A stretch of DNA of 64,000 nucleotides from Brugia malayi (lineage: Eukaryota; Nematoda; Chromadorea; Rhabditida; Onchocercidae), in the NCBI RefSeq assembly GCF_000002995.4, contig NW_025062478.1, forward strand, positions 12,644,001 to 12,708,000. The letters run 5' to 3'. Positions 12,099 to 26,088 of the stretch are shown here, in pieces. Position 1 is the first letter of the stretch; every line of letters begins with the position of its first letter. The translations under genes were made by a program, and so were the position numbers. The notes under the pieces were generated by a model, which saw only the letters and a list, made by a program, of their open reading frames with translations, was not told where the DNA came from and made no database searches.

Positions 12099-13896
12099 TG
12101 CTTGCACTTTACACTTTAAATAGAAGAAATACACATTACTGTTTCTGTTTTGTTGATTATTTATATTTTTTATCAGTCAATTTTGTGTCACCTATTCTTA
12201 TATATCAATTATTATCTTTCGCTGTCTTTTTCATTGCATGCCTTTTGGTTTTATATCTATATTGTGTCATATCTTTCCCACTTCTTTGTTTTTTGTTTTG
12301 TCAGAATAAATTAATTTCCTGGCGGTACATACATAACAAACAAGTAACCTTGCATGCTATAAAATGAGGAACTTGTAAATAAGTACCACTGTTAAATACT
12401 AATGAAGGGAAATTGCTCAAATGTATTCCTCGCTCGATTACTGCATAAGTAACATGGAAGTAAATTTTTGGGAAAGAAAAGAAACTCAACTATAACATTT
12501 CAATAAAGTTATATATCTGTAAGGTTATGAAATTATACGAAAAGGTTAATTTATTTCACTTGTCAATTTACATTCGAAATTCTATTTCAATTGTTTTATT
12601 TGCATTAAACTTCCACTTAATTAGGATATTTGATAATCTAACCCAACATTCAATTCATATCAATGAATAACAGTATTAGCTAGCTTTTTATTACTTTAAA
12701 ATGAATAAACTGGGTGAAAAAAGTCCCTTCTTTTTGTTGTATTACATTCAGTGATAACGTCAATATATCTATCAGTAAATCGCAGAGTGTTCTAAACTGA
12801 TTCTTTTCTTTTGCCTTTGCTATCATTGCTTACCAAATGAAAAATCAATAATGCATAGTTAAGCACTGAGATTTTTTTGTGGGAGTTATTTCATCCAGTT
12901 GATGTTAAAATCATTTCACATGCATTAGTTCTCGAATTAAAAATATTTGCTACATTAGGTAAAAAATTTCGTTTCATTTGTTTTTCTTTTTTGACTCAAT
13001 AAAGTTTTTTTTTTTTAAGAAAGAAGTCAACCAATTGATGCTATATCCAAATAATTAAACAATTAAGATTTCCCGTATAATGTCTGGTTAATTTTTCAAT
13101 TTCTAATTAATTTAGCAAAAAAAAAAGAAAATCGTTCAACTAAATTTTAGCGAAAATTGTAACACAAATGAGTATTGTTTGTTTTTCAGGGAATAAAATT
13201 CTCTCAGATAATTCTTTTGATTATATAACTAAAGTATTTAATTTTCAAGCACTTTTCTCCTTTTTTATATTCAGTATAAATTCAATCACAAAAAAAAAAG
13301 AAAGAAAACCGATGATTCCTTTTTCAAAATTATTTTTATTATACTAATATTAATAATTATCGTTAATTTAATAAATAATATTTGGCATTTTAATACTCAA
13401 GATTTCAAATAATATTTTGAAATAATATTTATGCATTTATTTCAAATAAAAGAAAAAAGAATTTTTTTTTTTTTTTTCAAATTAAAATGTCAACAATGAA
13501 ATATTGTTTATAATTTGCCATATTAATTCGTTTGTTTTTTTCAATACTGTACAAAGCTTTTTTCCCATTTTCACTTTTTTTTCCTGTTATTAGCATATTT
13601 TTTCCTCCCTTTTTTTTTTTTTTTTATTATACTCTTTGCTTTTTTGAAATTAAGCAAAAAATTTTTCATCCCTTACTAATTTCAAAGAATTTCTGCAAAA
13701 TTCATTTTGTGATTAGGAAATGCTTTGTAAACAAATAGAATTCCCAATAGGGATCATCTGAAAGTTACAGTTCACTTTTATAAGTTTTTTCTTTTTTTTT
13801 TATTTTTTTTTGTAAATCTATTTAGAAGTAACTTTATGGATTTACTTTACTTAGAGTCATACTACTGCAATCATTGGTCTATCATAAACGAATGGA

Positions 13897-16800
13897 ATGG
13901 GTGCAGGAACGTCAAAAATTAATTATAATGATTTCGTGCCATACAAGGACTTAGTAAATGATTTGGTATATGAAATTAATAATTTCGTCCATATCAACAA
14001 AAAACGATATAAAATAGATGCATGTTTACAAAGTAATGATGAAATACGTCTTAAATTTACCGAAAATTGCTTCATGCCGATGAAATATGATGACATTTTA
14101 ATGTCAAAATGCACAAGAAATCGTATGCTTTTACTTATTTCATTTCTTTTTTCTTTTAATTTCATTTTAACAAAAAAGAGAAAATGATGAGAATTACCTT
14201 TTTTTTTTTTTTTTAAAGTATCATCATATTAACTTATTTGAAATTGCAACATTTTGAACAATTTGATAAAATATCATTCTATCACTTCATTATAATGTAA
14301 GAAGAAAAAATATTATAAATGGTATCAAAGTTGAACTTTTGAATGTATACATAAATGAATGAATGCTTGAGAAGAAATAATGAACAATTGCATTCCACTT
14401 GAGTTAATGACACACAATTGTCTAATGTTTTTCGTCTTACTTCATTTCATAAATTCAATTATTATATTATTAGGCTTATCACTTCTATCCTGTTAATTGA
14501 GTTGTTTACGAATAAATATTGAATTTTTAACTTAAGATATAAATAAAAAATTTTAACCTTGGAATAATAACAAAATTCTAAATTTTTATTGGTTATAAAA
14601 AAAGCTAGAAATAGTGATTAAATTGTAGTAATCTTGTAAAATATCATTTGATCTTATTTAATTTCATAACTTTTTTTTTCAAATGGCAATTCATCAACAA
14701 AATTATTTCAGAGATTGTTAATGGGATAAACGAATGGCAGCTTATTTTAATAATTTTTCCTGTCATTAAAAAACGACGTCGTTTTGTTCGAGTTACTTTA
14801 ACTTTTAGCTGTGAAGATACAGCAAAATATGCTGATAAATTCATTGCCACAAAAATTACAGCAGCAAGAGCACGTATGTAAATTTTTTATCATTTTTAAA
14901 TTCAGAATGCTAAATATTAATTAGTGGAAAATGGATTATAAAATATTGGTTATAAACGAAAACAGGTAGCTTGTAATAATAATAATAACAGATATATCGT
15001 CTACCGCAATGGTAATAATGTTAGAAAAAAAAAAGTAACAGACCAATATTTTTCCTTAGTATAACTTAGCAATAAAAATTTGTAATTTAAAAAATAAATC
15101 ACGATTTATCAATTTATCAACTTTCAGCACATCTAATCACCTGTGTTATAAGGCCACGTCGCCATATATTGGTTATTGTTAATCCTTTCAGTGGCCAGAA
15201 ACGTGGATTGAAATTATGGGAAACACATGTTGAACCAATTTTAAAAATTGCCAACATTGATTATGATATTGTTAAAACAAGTTCATTAGTTTCTTTCCAT
15301 TTTTGTTTACTCTTTTTTTTTTTCTTTTGTCTATAAATTTATCAAAATTATACAGTTTCTTTTTTTTTTTTTTTTTTAATTCGCTGATTGGATCAATCAA
15401 TTTTTACTAAAGTTTTTTTTTTTTTAATAGCAATTTTTCGACAATTTAATAAACTTTCAAAAATTTCAAGTTCATCGGAAGCATGCAGTTGAAATAGCAA
15501 AAAATCTTATACTCGATAATTATGACGCTGTAGCTGCTATTAGTGGTGATGGATTGATACTGGAAGTAATATCAGGTTTGCTAATGCGACAGGATCGTGA
15601 ACGGGCACTAAAGATGCCATTAGCTCATATACCTGGTGGTACAAGTAATGGACTTGCAGCCAGCATATGTTTCCAGTGCAAGTAAAGCATACTATTTGCA
15701 CTTTTATTTTCAGTTTTTTTTTTTCTCTAAATGAAAATGTTGAAATTTTTTTCCTTTTTCCTTAATCGCTCATTGCTTTATTTAGCAAACTAAGAAGTGA
15801 AATTACCGTTAACAGCTAATTTACAATTTACAGATCATTCCGTTAATGTTATTAATTTTCAGTGAACCATTCTCACCACGTGGAATTTTTTGTACCGAAA
15901 TGGCCATAATGTTAGCACGGCCACGTTATCTTCCGTTACGTATTAATCATGTGCAGACAGAACATGATGGTAGCAAAGCGATGTTCATGTCGCTTACGTG
16001 GGGTCTTATTGCTGATATTGGTTCGTTTCACTTCATTTTTATTCGCTGATTTCAAATTAATTGTTGTGTCCTATGTATCATTTGATATTCTTCTTTTTTT
16101 TTTTTTTTTTTTTCCAATGCAAGCTTTAGAATATTTTAAAAAACCGTAAATATCATTTATATGATTATAACGTGAAATATTTCATTTAATAAAAAAAAAA
16201 AGTAATTTAGGGCATTAATAGATAAATATGTTAAATACTCTATTAGATATATCGCAGGTTTCATCGATATGAGGCAGAATATTCTATAGTAAAAAATACG
16301 ATTATAAATTTTTGGTCATACAATTCTTATAATATATGATTCGTTGATTACAACATGTGTCATTAATAAAGTGGGCAGTGATATGTTTGTTTCATTATTG
16401 TTAAATTAAAATCAAATTATTCATCAAATTCTTTGTGTATATCCATGTGAAGTTGTTTAATTAGTGTTAGCAAATTGAAGATATCGGAAGTGAACGTTTT
16501 CGTTGGGCAGGTATGGCACGACTGCATATGGAAGCCTTTCTGCGAGTAGCAAGTTATTCTTTTAGCATTAAAAAAAAAAAGACGAAAAGATGACAAATCA
16601 TCGACTTCAATTATTGTTTTTTTTTTATCCTTTAAAGAAAATTTGACACGATCGCTTTCCAGAATTACCGCATGTTGCTCGCTACAAAGGCAGGATTTCA
16701 TATTTGCCAGTTCTTGGCAATGTTTTGCAATGCCCGGCAAAATTATGGTAGTTTTTTTGTTCTTTGTTTTAGTTGTTTTCTTTTTTTGCTCAAGAAATTT

Positions 16801-18607
16801 CTTTTTAAAAATCAAAATGAATTTTTCACTGTTTTAAATATGAACTTTGACTCAAACATAAGAGTTTTAATATTTAGCCTTTGTTTAAACTGTTATTATT
16901 TGCTAAGTTGGGTTAGCATTTAATATTAAAGCTTTCAATGGGCAGTGAACTTTATTGCTTTATCTAATCATAAAATAATATATGATGAAAAGCTATTATC
17001 ACAATAATTTATTTTACAAGAAGGAAGACTAAATGATTTCAGGAATGATTTAGAAAACTATACCAAAGGTCATTTTGAATATCGACCCGTTGAGAATTTC
17101 ATAGATCATGAAGGCAGTGAAGCAGGTGGTAGCATCAGTAATAGCTTCTCGGATATTTTTAGAAGCGATAATCTTATCCAAGTATAACGTTTTATTCCTG
17201 ATTGTTTGAAACCAATCAGTTCAAATCAACGTGAAAGAAGGGAGTGAAATGTGGGGTGCTGTGTAAATACAAGGATTAAAGATTTTTCTAAAACAATCAA
17301 GAAAGAATTTAAAATTTGGTTTGAAATGAAAACATTTCTTAATAACAAATGACAGTTGGAATCAGTCAGTAGTCAAATTCAATTTATTGGTTACAAAGAA
17401 ATGTTGCTTCTCAGTTATCCGATCTTATTTTTTATTAAAGGTTAAACATTTTGTTGTCCAAATTTAGCATCTCTTTATTTTTATTTTTATTTTTTTTCTT
17501 TTGTCAGATTAAACTGAATATAAATAATTCTCTAGAATTTAATAAAAATGAAAAAATCCGTAGATGCCTCCGCTTTGTGAACCGGTTGGATCTGATTGGA
17601 ATATGCTAGAAGGTTACTTCGTTTACGTTTGTTTGACAAGCCTTTCTCATTTGGGTAAGTTCTTCCTTAACATCTTCAATTTCGTCCATTCCGAAATCTG
17701 AAGTTGATATACATTTTCATCATCATTTTTTTTTTTTTTTTTTCGGAATAAATTTTTAGTACATTAGATGTTTACTCATTAGGCATTAAATGATGGATGG
17801 ATTAATTTATTTTTTAAAAAGTTGTTAAATCGTCTGTTCATTAACTGACAATTTGTCGATAGTCGATAGTCATCCGACAGTCGATATTTGGTCGAAAATA
17901 CTTAATATGAATTTCAGTTAGTTGAATTAAATGTCATTTTTAGTCATTAACTTATTCAATCATTGATGACGAATAGTTCGTCATTCGAAAAAGTAACAGG
18001 GATTGATTGTAACAGGAAACTATCATGCATAAAATCATTAGTATTAAGTGTATTTGAAAATTATATCCGGAAACAAGCAAAATGAATCTTTATTACACTT
18101 TATGTTGATATTCATTCGATAAAAGAAAGAGAATGAAAGACGATTATTAAAAGCATTTTTTATTCGTAATTCAGGAAGTGATGTGCCTTATCTTCCATGT
18201 GCTCGTTTGGATGATGACTTCCTATATTTAACATATGTCGATTGGAGCAATGTTAAATCACGATTTGATTTTGCCAAAATGATGCTTGGAATAAACGACT
18301 GCTCACATTTGACTTATTCTTTTTTGCAGGTTATTTGAATTTGTTTAAATTTCAATTAAAGAAAATGATAAGGACATATGCAAAATATGTACCTTCTTAC
18401 CATTCTTGTTTAGTACCTTTAATTTTGAAAAAGTTTTACAATGAGGAATTGCAGATAGTTCCAGTCCGAGCTTGTCGTGTAGAGCCATTAGGCAATTCTG
18501 GCGGTTACATAGCCATAGATGGCGAACCGATAACTTCTGGTTCAGCATTTCAAGTGATGCCAACCCGACATTGTGCAACAGTTATTGGACGGAACCGACG
18601 TTGCTGA
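13897..18607 (+). CDS. sphk: Sphingosine kinase, full copy 2
   Basis: Second intact copy of the eleven-exon kinase: 13,897-14,122, 14,712-14,873, 15,128-15,280, 15,471-15,681, 15,863-16,020, 16,481-16,552, 16,663-16,747, 17,043-17,181, 17,564-17,654, 18,175-18,329 and 18,455-18,607. The predicted 534-residue protein appears the same as copy 1, including VNPFSG, SGDG and PGGTSNG. Differences I found between the two copies are changes in intronic T or A run length (for example near 14,203, 15,360, 16,100 and 16,190). Both copies would add sphingosine kinase dosage if both are real and expressed. An assembly duplication of one locus is the main alternative. Confidence 0.87.
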
Positions 18608-19365
18608 TTACTATCAGTAACTGATAGGACTTTACCGCCGTCTTTTTTTTTTTTTTTTTTTTTTTTCAATTGGTATTCATTTGACAGCTAACTTTATCAC
18701 ATTATATGTTATATACGATGGCCGTAAAAAATTTAATAAGCTTAATTTACACATATACATACAAAGCAAATTTGAAAATTAAGTCTGAAAATGAAGTCCA
18801 GGCGAAAAACTTGATGAATTTGTAGATCAATATTATCAATTATAGGAGATAGTCTTCCACTTAATATTTCCAAAGATTTGAAAATCTGGAAACACTGAAG
18901 TGAAATGAAATAAAATTGCAAAAAATGTCACAACTGCTTTGCATAAATTATTTTTAACAATGCAATATATCAGCTTAAATGAAACAATTTAGTATAAAGG
19001 ATTAAACAATGGTTATTATTATTATTTTATATTATATTATTAACGTCAATACACGTAGTTTGCCATTTCCATCTGAATTACCATTTTTATACATACGATT
19101 CTCCAACAACACTTAACAGAAGTGATCAGGTGGCTTCTGTCAAACTCACTTCAACAAATTTCATTCATTTATTTCGACAGAGGATGTCATCCTCGTTCCA
19201 GAGTTTTGTCTTATGAGAAGAATTGTGGGATTCGATCATAAATTTGTAAATAATTTAACATATTTAGAAAAGCTTTTAGTTGGAAGAATTTCTCTTTTGT
19301 GTATTTGTTAAACGGCAGCGATATTATTTATGCGTAACTGGTCAGTAAATTTCAGTGCTTTTCAG
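18608..19365 (+). other. Kinase-ZNF spacer, second copy
   Basis: Same as 6141-6898: poly-T tract, AT-rich probable ZNF-3 promoter, ending in acceptor gcttttcag at about 19,365. No extra gene was seen. Confidence 0.5.
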
Positions 19366-19392
19366 AATTGGCAAGAAATTATTCTCATTGAT

Positions 19393-20329
19393 ATGCATTT
19401 CATCTATTTCGTCTTCCTCTTCTTCCAATTGAGCAATATTCAAACTACTGTAAGTTCACCTAAAGTTAATAAAATGCAACATAGCGCTGCAATACCAAAA
19501 GATTTAATTTTTTTTTTTTTTTTTTTTTGCGTAGTGTGAGACTGATAATTTCATATCATTTGAGGCAGCACAAACGGACCAAACAGAACCCCTGGATTTA
19601 TCAATATCAAAAGTGAAAGAGGTGGGGAGTAAATCGCAAAGCTTCTCAGTGGAGGGAGTGAGTGATGAAGGAATTAAACCGCTGTTACGGCTCGTTCCAA
19701 TCGAAACACTGATGGAAGTAGCGGAACTATCAAAGCAAAGAGAATGCCTAAGAAAGAAACGGCTCTGTAATGTATGTCAGAAGGAAGTAGTAAATATGAA
19801 AGTACATATGATAACTCATACCGGTGAGAAGCCGTATAGTTGTTCGATATGCAAAAAGAATTTCATCCAGTTCATTGATATGAAAAGGCATAGGGTGACT
19901 CATACCGGTGAGAAGCCGTATAGTTGTTCGATATGCAAAAAGAATTTCACTCAGTGCGGTTACATGAAAATACATATGTTAACACATACCGGTGAGAAGC
20001 CGCACAGTTGTTCGATATGCAAAAAGAATTTCACTCAGTGCGGTTACATGAAAAGACATATGTTAACACATACCGGTGAGAAGCCGCACAGTTGTTCGAT
20101 ATGCAAAAAGAATTTCACTCAGTTCGGGAATATGAAAGAACATATGATGACTCATACCGGTGAGAAGCCGTACAGTTGTCCGATATGCGGAAAATGTTCC
20201 TCACGAAAACAGGATTTGCAGACTCACATGGTAACTCATGACATGAATAGACCTGTCTACCACTGCACTGTATGCAGCAAGAGTTTCACGAATAAAATGA
20301 GCTTGAAATCGCACATGCTCAAGCATTAG
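19393..20329 (+). CDS. C2H2 zinc-finger protein ZNF-3
   Basis: Duplicate of ZNF-1 with exons 19,393-19,449 and 19,565-20,329, 273 residues. I see no amino-acid difference from ZNF-1: PLDLS motif, shortened first C2H2-like motif, six canonical fingers and the CPICGKCSS penultimate finger. It sits 12,467 bp downstream of its twin and directly after the second kinase copy. It is expected to bind the same DNA site as ZNF-1. Confidence 0.85.
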
Positions 20330-20955
20330 TGCTTGCACTTTATACTTTAAATAGAAGAAATACACATTACTGTTTCTGTTTTGTTGATTATTTATATTTT
20401 TTATCAGTCAATTTTGTGTCACCTATTCTTATATATCAATTATTATCTTTCGCTGTCTTTTTCATTGCATGCCTTTTGGTTTTATATCTATATTGTGTCA
20501 TATCTTTCCCACTTCTTTGTTTTTAGTTTTGTCAGAATAAATTAATTTCCTGGCGGTACATACATAACAAACAAGTAACCTTGCATGCTATAAAATGAGG
20601 AACTTGTAAATAAGTACCACTGTTAAATACTAATGAAGGGAAATTGCTCAAATGTATTCCTCGCTCGATTACTGCATAAGTAACATGGAAGTAAATTTTT
20701 GGGAAAGAAAAGAAACTCAACTATAACATTTCAATAAAGTTATATATCTGTAAGGTTATGAAATTATACGAAAAGGTTAATTTATTTCACTTGTCAATTT
20801 ACATTCGAAATTCTATTTCAATTGTTTTATTTGCATTAAACTTCCACTTAATTAGGATATTTGATAATCTAACCCAACATTCAATTCATATCAATGAATA
20901 ACAGTATTAGCTAGCTTTTTATTACTTTAAAATGAATAAACTGGGTGAAAAAAGT
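20330..20955 (+). other. ZNF 3' flank cassette, copy after ZNF-3
   Basis: Repeats 7863-8488, including AATAAA at about 20,536. It leads into the fourth copy of the 235-bp junction repeat (20,956-21,189). Confidence 0.6.
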
Positions 20956-21463
20956 CCCTTCTTTTTGTTGTATTACATTCAGTGATAACGTCAATATATC
21001 TATCAGTAAATCGCAGAGTGTTCTAAACTGATTCTTTTCTTTTGCCTTTGCTATCATTGCTTACCAAATGAAAAATCAATAATGCATAGTTAAGCACTGA
21101 GATTTTTTTGTGGGAGTTATTTCATCCAGTTGATGTTAAAACCATTTCACATGCATTAGTTCTCGAATTAAAAATATTTGCTACATTAGTCCCTGAGTAA
21201 AATTACTTGTTGCATTAGTTTCCGAAGTAATTTTCTTTTTAACTGTAATCTTCTTTTTGGCGAAAATTTTTGTTTTTTTTGTTTTCTTTTTTTTTTTTTC
21301 TGGGAAAAATCAAAAACTATTAATTTTTTTAAAAAAAGTGATTTCTCAAAAATTTCATTCTCTTTTTTTTAAAGTAATTATCAATCAATACTTTTTCTAT
21401 GATTTCTAAATTTATTTTTTTATGATTTTTAAATTTAGGGAGATTTCAAATTATGCAAATTTC

Positions 21464-22725
21464 TGAGTGTTAAATATTAATTAGTGGAAAATGGATGATA
21501 AAATATTGGTTATAAACAAGAACAGATACTTGTAATAGTAATGTAACAGTAATAAATATATTGTCTACTGAGGCTCATTTCAACAAGATTATATGGTATA
21601 TATTATTTGAAATAAGACTCAATTGCTAAATACACTGATATTTAATTTTAAATTATTACTGCCACAAATGGCAGAAAGAGTAAGCATGATCTTTTCTTTT
21701 CATACAATCAAATAATACACGAAACCATTAATCAATGGATTATTTAATTAATAAATTATAGCAATAAAAAATAAAAGCATGCTCAATTTTTGCTAATAAA
21801 AAATTTATTCATTTAATTAAAAAAATGACACTTACTATATTAAACACTATACATATAGTTTTGCTAAGGGAATACTTCTGATTAATATCTCTATTAAATA
21901 AAATTTTGTAGTAGCAATTTTTCGACAATTTAACAAACTTTAAAAAGTTTCAAGTTCATGAAAAGCATGCAGTTGAAATAGCAAAAAATTTTACAGTCAA
22001 TAATTATTACACTGTAGCTGCTACTAGTGATAATAGATTTATACTGGAAGTAATATCAGGTCAGGTTTGCTAATACAACATGATCATGAACGGGCACTAA
22101 AGATGCCATCAGCTTGTGTACCACAGCCAGCATATGTTTTCAGTGCAAGTAAGACATACTATTTGCTTTTTTACTTTCAGCATTTCTTTTTAAGTGAAAG
22201 TTTCAAAATTTTTTCTTTTTTCTATATCTAATCACCGATTATTTAGTAAACTGTAAAGTAAAATCACAGCTAATTTACAATTTACAGATCATTCCGTTAA
22301 TGTTATTAATTTTCAGTGAACCATTCTCACCACGCGGAATTTTTTGTACCGAAATGGCCATAATGTTAGCACGGCCACGTTATCTTCCGTTACGTATTAA
22401 TCATGTGCAGACAGAACATAATGGTAGCAAAACTTTTTTAAGGGGGGAGGGGGTGGGGAGTGAACTTTATTGTTTTATCTGATAATATTGCTAATTAAAG
22501 TAATATATCATGAGTCATATAATGTATATTAAAGTCATATAATGTAATATATACATTTCTAAAGGGTTGCTTAATCGTCTGTCTATTGAGTGTAGAACTT
22601 TGCGAACCTATCATCATCCAGTCAATACTTGATCGAAAGTACTTAATATGAATTTCAATTAATTGAATTGAATCTTTTTTTGGTCACTAGCTTATTCACT
22701 TATTCTAGTTGTGGCTAAGTCTATC
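21464..22725 (+). pseudogene. Decayed sphingosine kinase, copy 2
   Basis: Second copy of the truncated kinase, with the same deletions and the same S-D-N-R replacement of SGDG in the exon 4 remnant (from about 21,955). The well-preserved exon 5 remnant starts at about 22,316 and ends at the G-rich filler near 22,442. Shared damage shows it was already decayed before the 12.46-kb duplication. Confidence 0.85.
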
Positions 22726-23793
22726 TGCGAACAATTCTTTACTCAAATAAATGACGGAAATTGACTTTAATATAACAAATTGTCAACACCTAACTTGCCG
22801 AATAAAATCAAATTATAATATGCCTCATTAAAATAGCATTAGACCATAAGATTAAAGATTTTATTAATTGAATATTCTTTAGACAAATATATATCAAAAA
22901 TCTATTATTTAAGCAATCATTTATCAACACTCATCTTCCAGTTGTAGCTGAACCTATCTGCATTGTTTAGAATTTTATAGCTGTTAACAAGGGATGTGTG
23001 CATTATTTAAAATGTTCATCACATCATATGTTGTATACGATGACTGTATGAAAATTGAATAAGCCTAATTTATACACATGCATACAAAGCAAATTTGGAA
23101 ATTAAGTTTAAAAATGAAGCCGAAACCAAAGATTTGATGAAATCATTTAGTATTTATAAATTAGTATTATCAGTTATAAGAGATTCAGTAATGTAGTTTT
23201 CCATTCATGCTAATATTCTCAAAGATTTGAAAATATAAAAAATCGGAACGAAATGATGAAATAAAATTACAAAAAATATCACAACTGCTTTGCATAAATT
23301 ATCTTCAACAATGCAATATAGCAGCTAAAATAAAATAATTCAATATAAAGGATTAAACAGTGACTATTTTTACATATAATATTATCAAGTCAATTATTAC
23401 TACTATACATATATTATTATACGTGAATGTGACTTATCAATACACATAGTTTACCACTCCCATATGAATAAGCATTTATACATATGATTCTCTAACAATC
23501 CCTTATGGAATCGTGTGACCTGCGTCAAATTCGCTTTTATAAAATTCATCTAGCAAGTTCTACTTCATTTATTTCGGTGGGGAATGATCACTTTTCATAG
23601 TTCTGAATTATGAGAAAGAATTTGGGAATCAATGATTACTTTGTAAATAATCTGATATACTTAGAAAAACATTTACTTGGACAAATTTCTCCTTTGTACA
23701 TTTGTCAAACAGTAACCGTGTTATTTCGTATGAATTTGAAATTTTTGAATATTTGAATGTTTTTCAGAATTGGTAAGAATTATTCTCATTGGC

Positions 23794-24563
23794 ATGCATT
23801 TCATCTATTTTTTCTTCCTCTTCTTCCAATTGAGCAATATTCAAACTACTGTAAGTTCACCTAAAGTTAATAAAATGCAACATAGCGCTGCAATACCAAA
23901 AGATTTAAATTTTTTTTTTTTTTTTTTTTTGCGTAGTGTGAGACTGATAATTTCATATCATTTGAGGCAGCACAAACGGACCAAACAGAACCCCTGGATT
24001 TATCAATATCAAAAGTGAAAGAGGTGGGGAGTAAATCGCAAAGCTTATCAGTGGAGGGAGTGAGTGATGAAGGAATTAAACCGCTGTTACGGCTCGTTCC
24101 AATCGAAACACTGATGGAAGTAGTGGAACTATCAAAGCAAAGAGAATGCCTAAGAAAGAAACGGCTCTGTAATGTATGTCAGAAGGAAGTAGTAAATATG
24201 AAAGTACATATGATAACTCATACCGGTGAGAAGCCGTATAGTTGTTCGATATGCAAAAAGAATTTCATCCAGTTCATTGATATGAAAAGGCATACGGTGA
24301 CTCATACCGGTGAGAAGCCGTATAGTTGTTCGATATGCAAAAAGAATTTCACTCAGTTCGGGAATATGAAAGAACATTTGATGACTCATACCGGTGAGAA
24401 GCCGTGCAGTTGTCCGATATGCGGGAAAAGTTTTTTAAAAAAGTACAATTTGCAGGCTCACATGGTAACTCATGACATGAATAGACCTGTCTACCACTGC
24501 ACTGTATGCAGTAAGGGTTTCATGAATAAAAAGAACTTGAAATCGCACATGCTCAATCACTAA
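23794..24563 (+). CDS. C2H2 zinc-finger protein ZNF-4
   Basis: Exons 23,794-23,850 and 23,967-24,563, 217 residues. It has PLDLS, the LRKKR patch, the shortened first C2H2-like motif and four canonical fingers with helices QFIDMKR, QFGNMKE, KKYNLQA and NKKNLKS. Its second-last finger (CPICGKSFLKK) retains the core Phe and matches ZNF-a of the right cluster, not ZNF-1/2/3. Its 3' flank also resembles that of ZNF-a. It probably represents the older C-terminal cassette and the right edge of the left cluster. Confidence 0.85.
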
Positions 24564-26056
24564 AGTTTGTGCTTTACAGTTTACTTAAAGTAATGTATGC
24601 ATTGCTATTTCTGTTGTTGTTAATTATTTATATTTTCCATCAGTCTTTTTTGTGTCATTATTTATTAATTAGTATTTCTCGCTGTTATTATTGTTATTGG
24701 TTCATGTAAGTTATTCTCATATCTCTCCCACTTTATTGTTTTGTTAAAATAAATAAATTTCCTGGTGGTACATACATAACAAATAATTAACCTTGCATGC
24801 TATACACGAAGAACTTGCAAATAGGTATTACTGTTGTTAAATACTAATCAATCGAACTTGTTCAGACGTATTCCTCACTCGATCATTGCAAAGATTTTTT
24901 AGGTTCAAAATTATTCAAAGTTTTCAGCTAGTAAAATTTTTGACTTTAAAATCGTCCTTGAATCCGCTTATTGAAACCCAAGAAATATGCCACAACAAAA
25001 TGTTCTTCCAGTAAAATTCTAAATTTTTCTAAAACGAGGTTGTCGATTATTGAAAGATAAATTTTAAATCAGAAAGTACATATCTAGCTAACTTGACTAA
25101 TATTAATTATGTCGTCAATAATTCCTTACAATTTTTTAACGATTTTGCATCAACTTTTTTTTTTAATTTGTTAATAAAATCTTATGAGCAATATTTTTTC
25201 ATTTATTTCATTTATAGTTTTAGGCATATTTCACAAAATTTCTAATCAATGAAATCTTGCCAGTTTTCCTCCCCCTCAATTCCAAATCTTTCCCTGATTC
25301 AAAAATCACAACTGCATTATCGGATAAAATAAAGCAATCAAAAAAATTTTAACACTTATCCGGTTATCATTCCGGAGTGTCAATTACTTTTCGTAATATC
25401 GCTCATCAGGGCCATCAAGGCCGTCTTTTACTATTGCGCGGCTTTTTCATCTTCAAATTATTCACACATAGTGCCCTCTCTACTTTCTCCTCTTGGCTTT
25501 ATTGGCTCTTCTGTTACGTACCCGGTTAGGTTAGGCGTTGTCGTAGCAATGTTTACGTTAGCAGTTATCGTGTATTATAGGATGGGATTGTTTAAAGTTC
25601 ATATTTTGCTAGCAACTGTCCCATCTTACTGATTATTTGGTAGCTATGATACCTCGAGACTTTCCTGTTGTCGAATTTAGATCTATGTTATGTGAAGGAT
25701 ATGATATGTTCGATAATATGAACACATGATTCTAATGTAGCCTATAATGTGTTATAGTGCTTGTTATCGATTACTCACCATGATGTTTTCGAAATTTGCC
25801 TGATATCAAATTGGAGAAAAGTATGTTATTTAATCACTGCTAGTATATTTGATATTAACAAATAGATGATTCGCTAATGCAAGCTATTTAGATTTACCGT
25901 TATTGGTAACCAATCAAAGGTTATCGTTTGATATTGTTTGTAGGACTAATAATCTAATAAAATTACATGTTGCACGTTATTATTAGTAGTACAACTTAAC
26001 TAAGTCTTATAAAACAATCATACGTACATTAAACAGTTATGCCAGAATTTTATCGA

Positions 26057-26059
<3 letters not shown>

Positions 26060-26088
<29 letters not shown>
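26060..26088. repeat. (TA)n microsatellite
   Basis: About 14 uninterrupted TA dinucleotides. Confidence 0.95.

Larger units (their letters stand above)
264..12724 (+). repeat. Left segmental duplication, copy I
   Basis: Tandem unit of about 12.46 kb containing a full sphingosine kinase, ZNF-1, a decayed kinase and ZNF-2. Corresponding positions in copy II lie 12,462 bp downstream at the left end and 12,465-12,467 bp further right. The drift comes from poly-T length differences at several intronic tracts. Very few base substitutions were noticed, so the duplication is very recent, homogenised, or an unresolved assembly of two haplotypes. Confidence 0.85.
12725..24240 (+). repeat. Left segmental duplication, copy II
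   Basis: Second copy of the tandem unit: full kinase, ZNF-3, decayed kinase and the 5' part of ZNF-4. Near-identity to copy I ends inside the ZNF-4 finger array at about 24,240. Beyond that, ZNF-4 has different fingers, a different C-terminal cassette and a different 3' flank. Confidence 0.85.

Noticed and set aside
25529..25542. Telomere-like ggttaggttaggcg
   Set aside because: Only about two TTAGGC-like units; too short to call an interstitial telomere.
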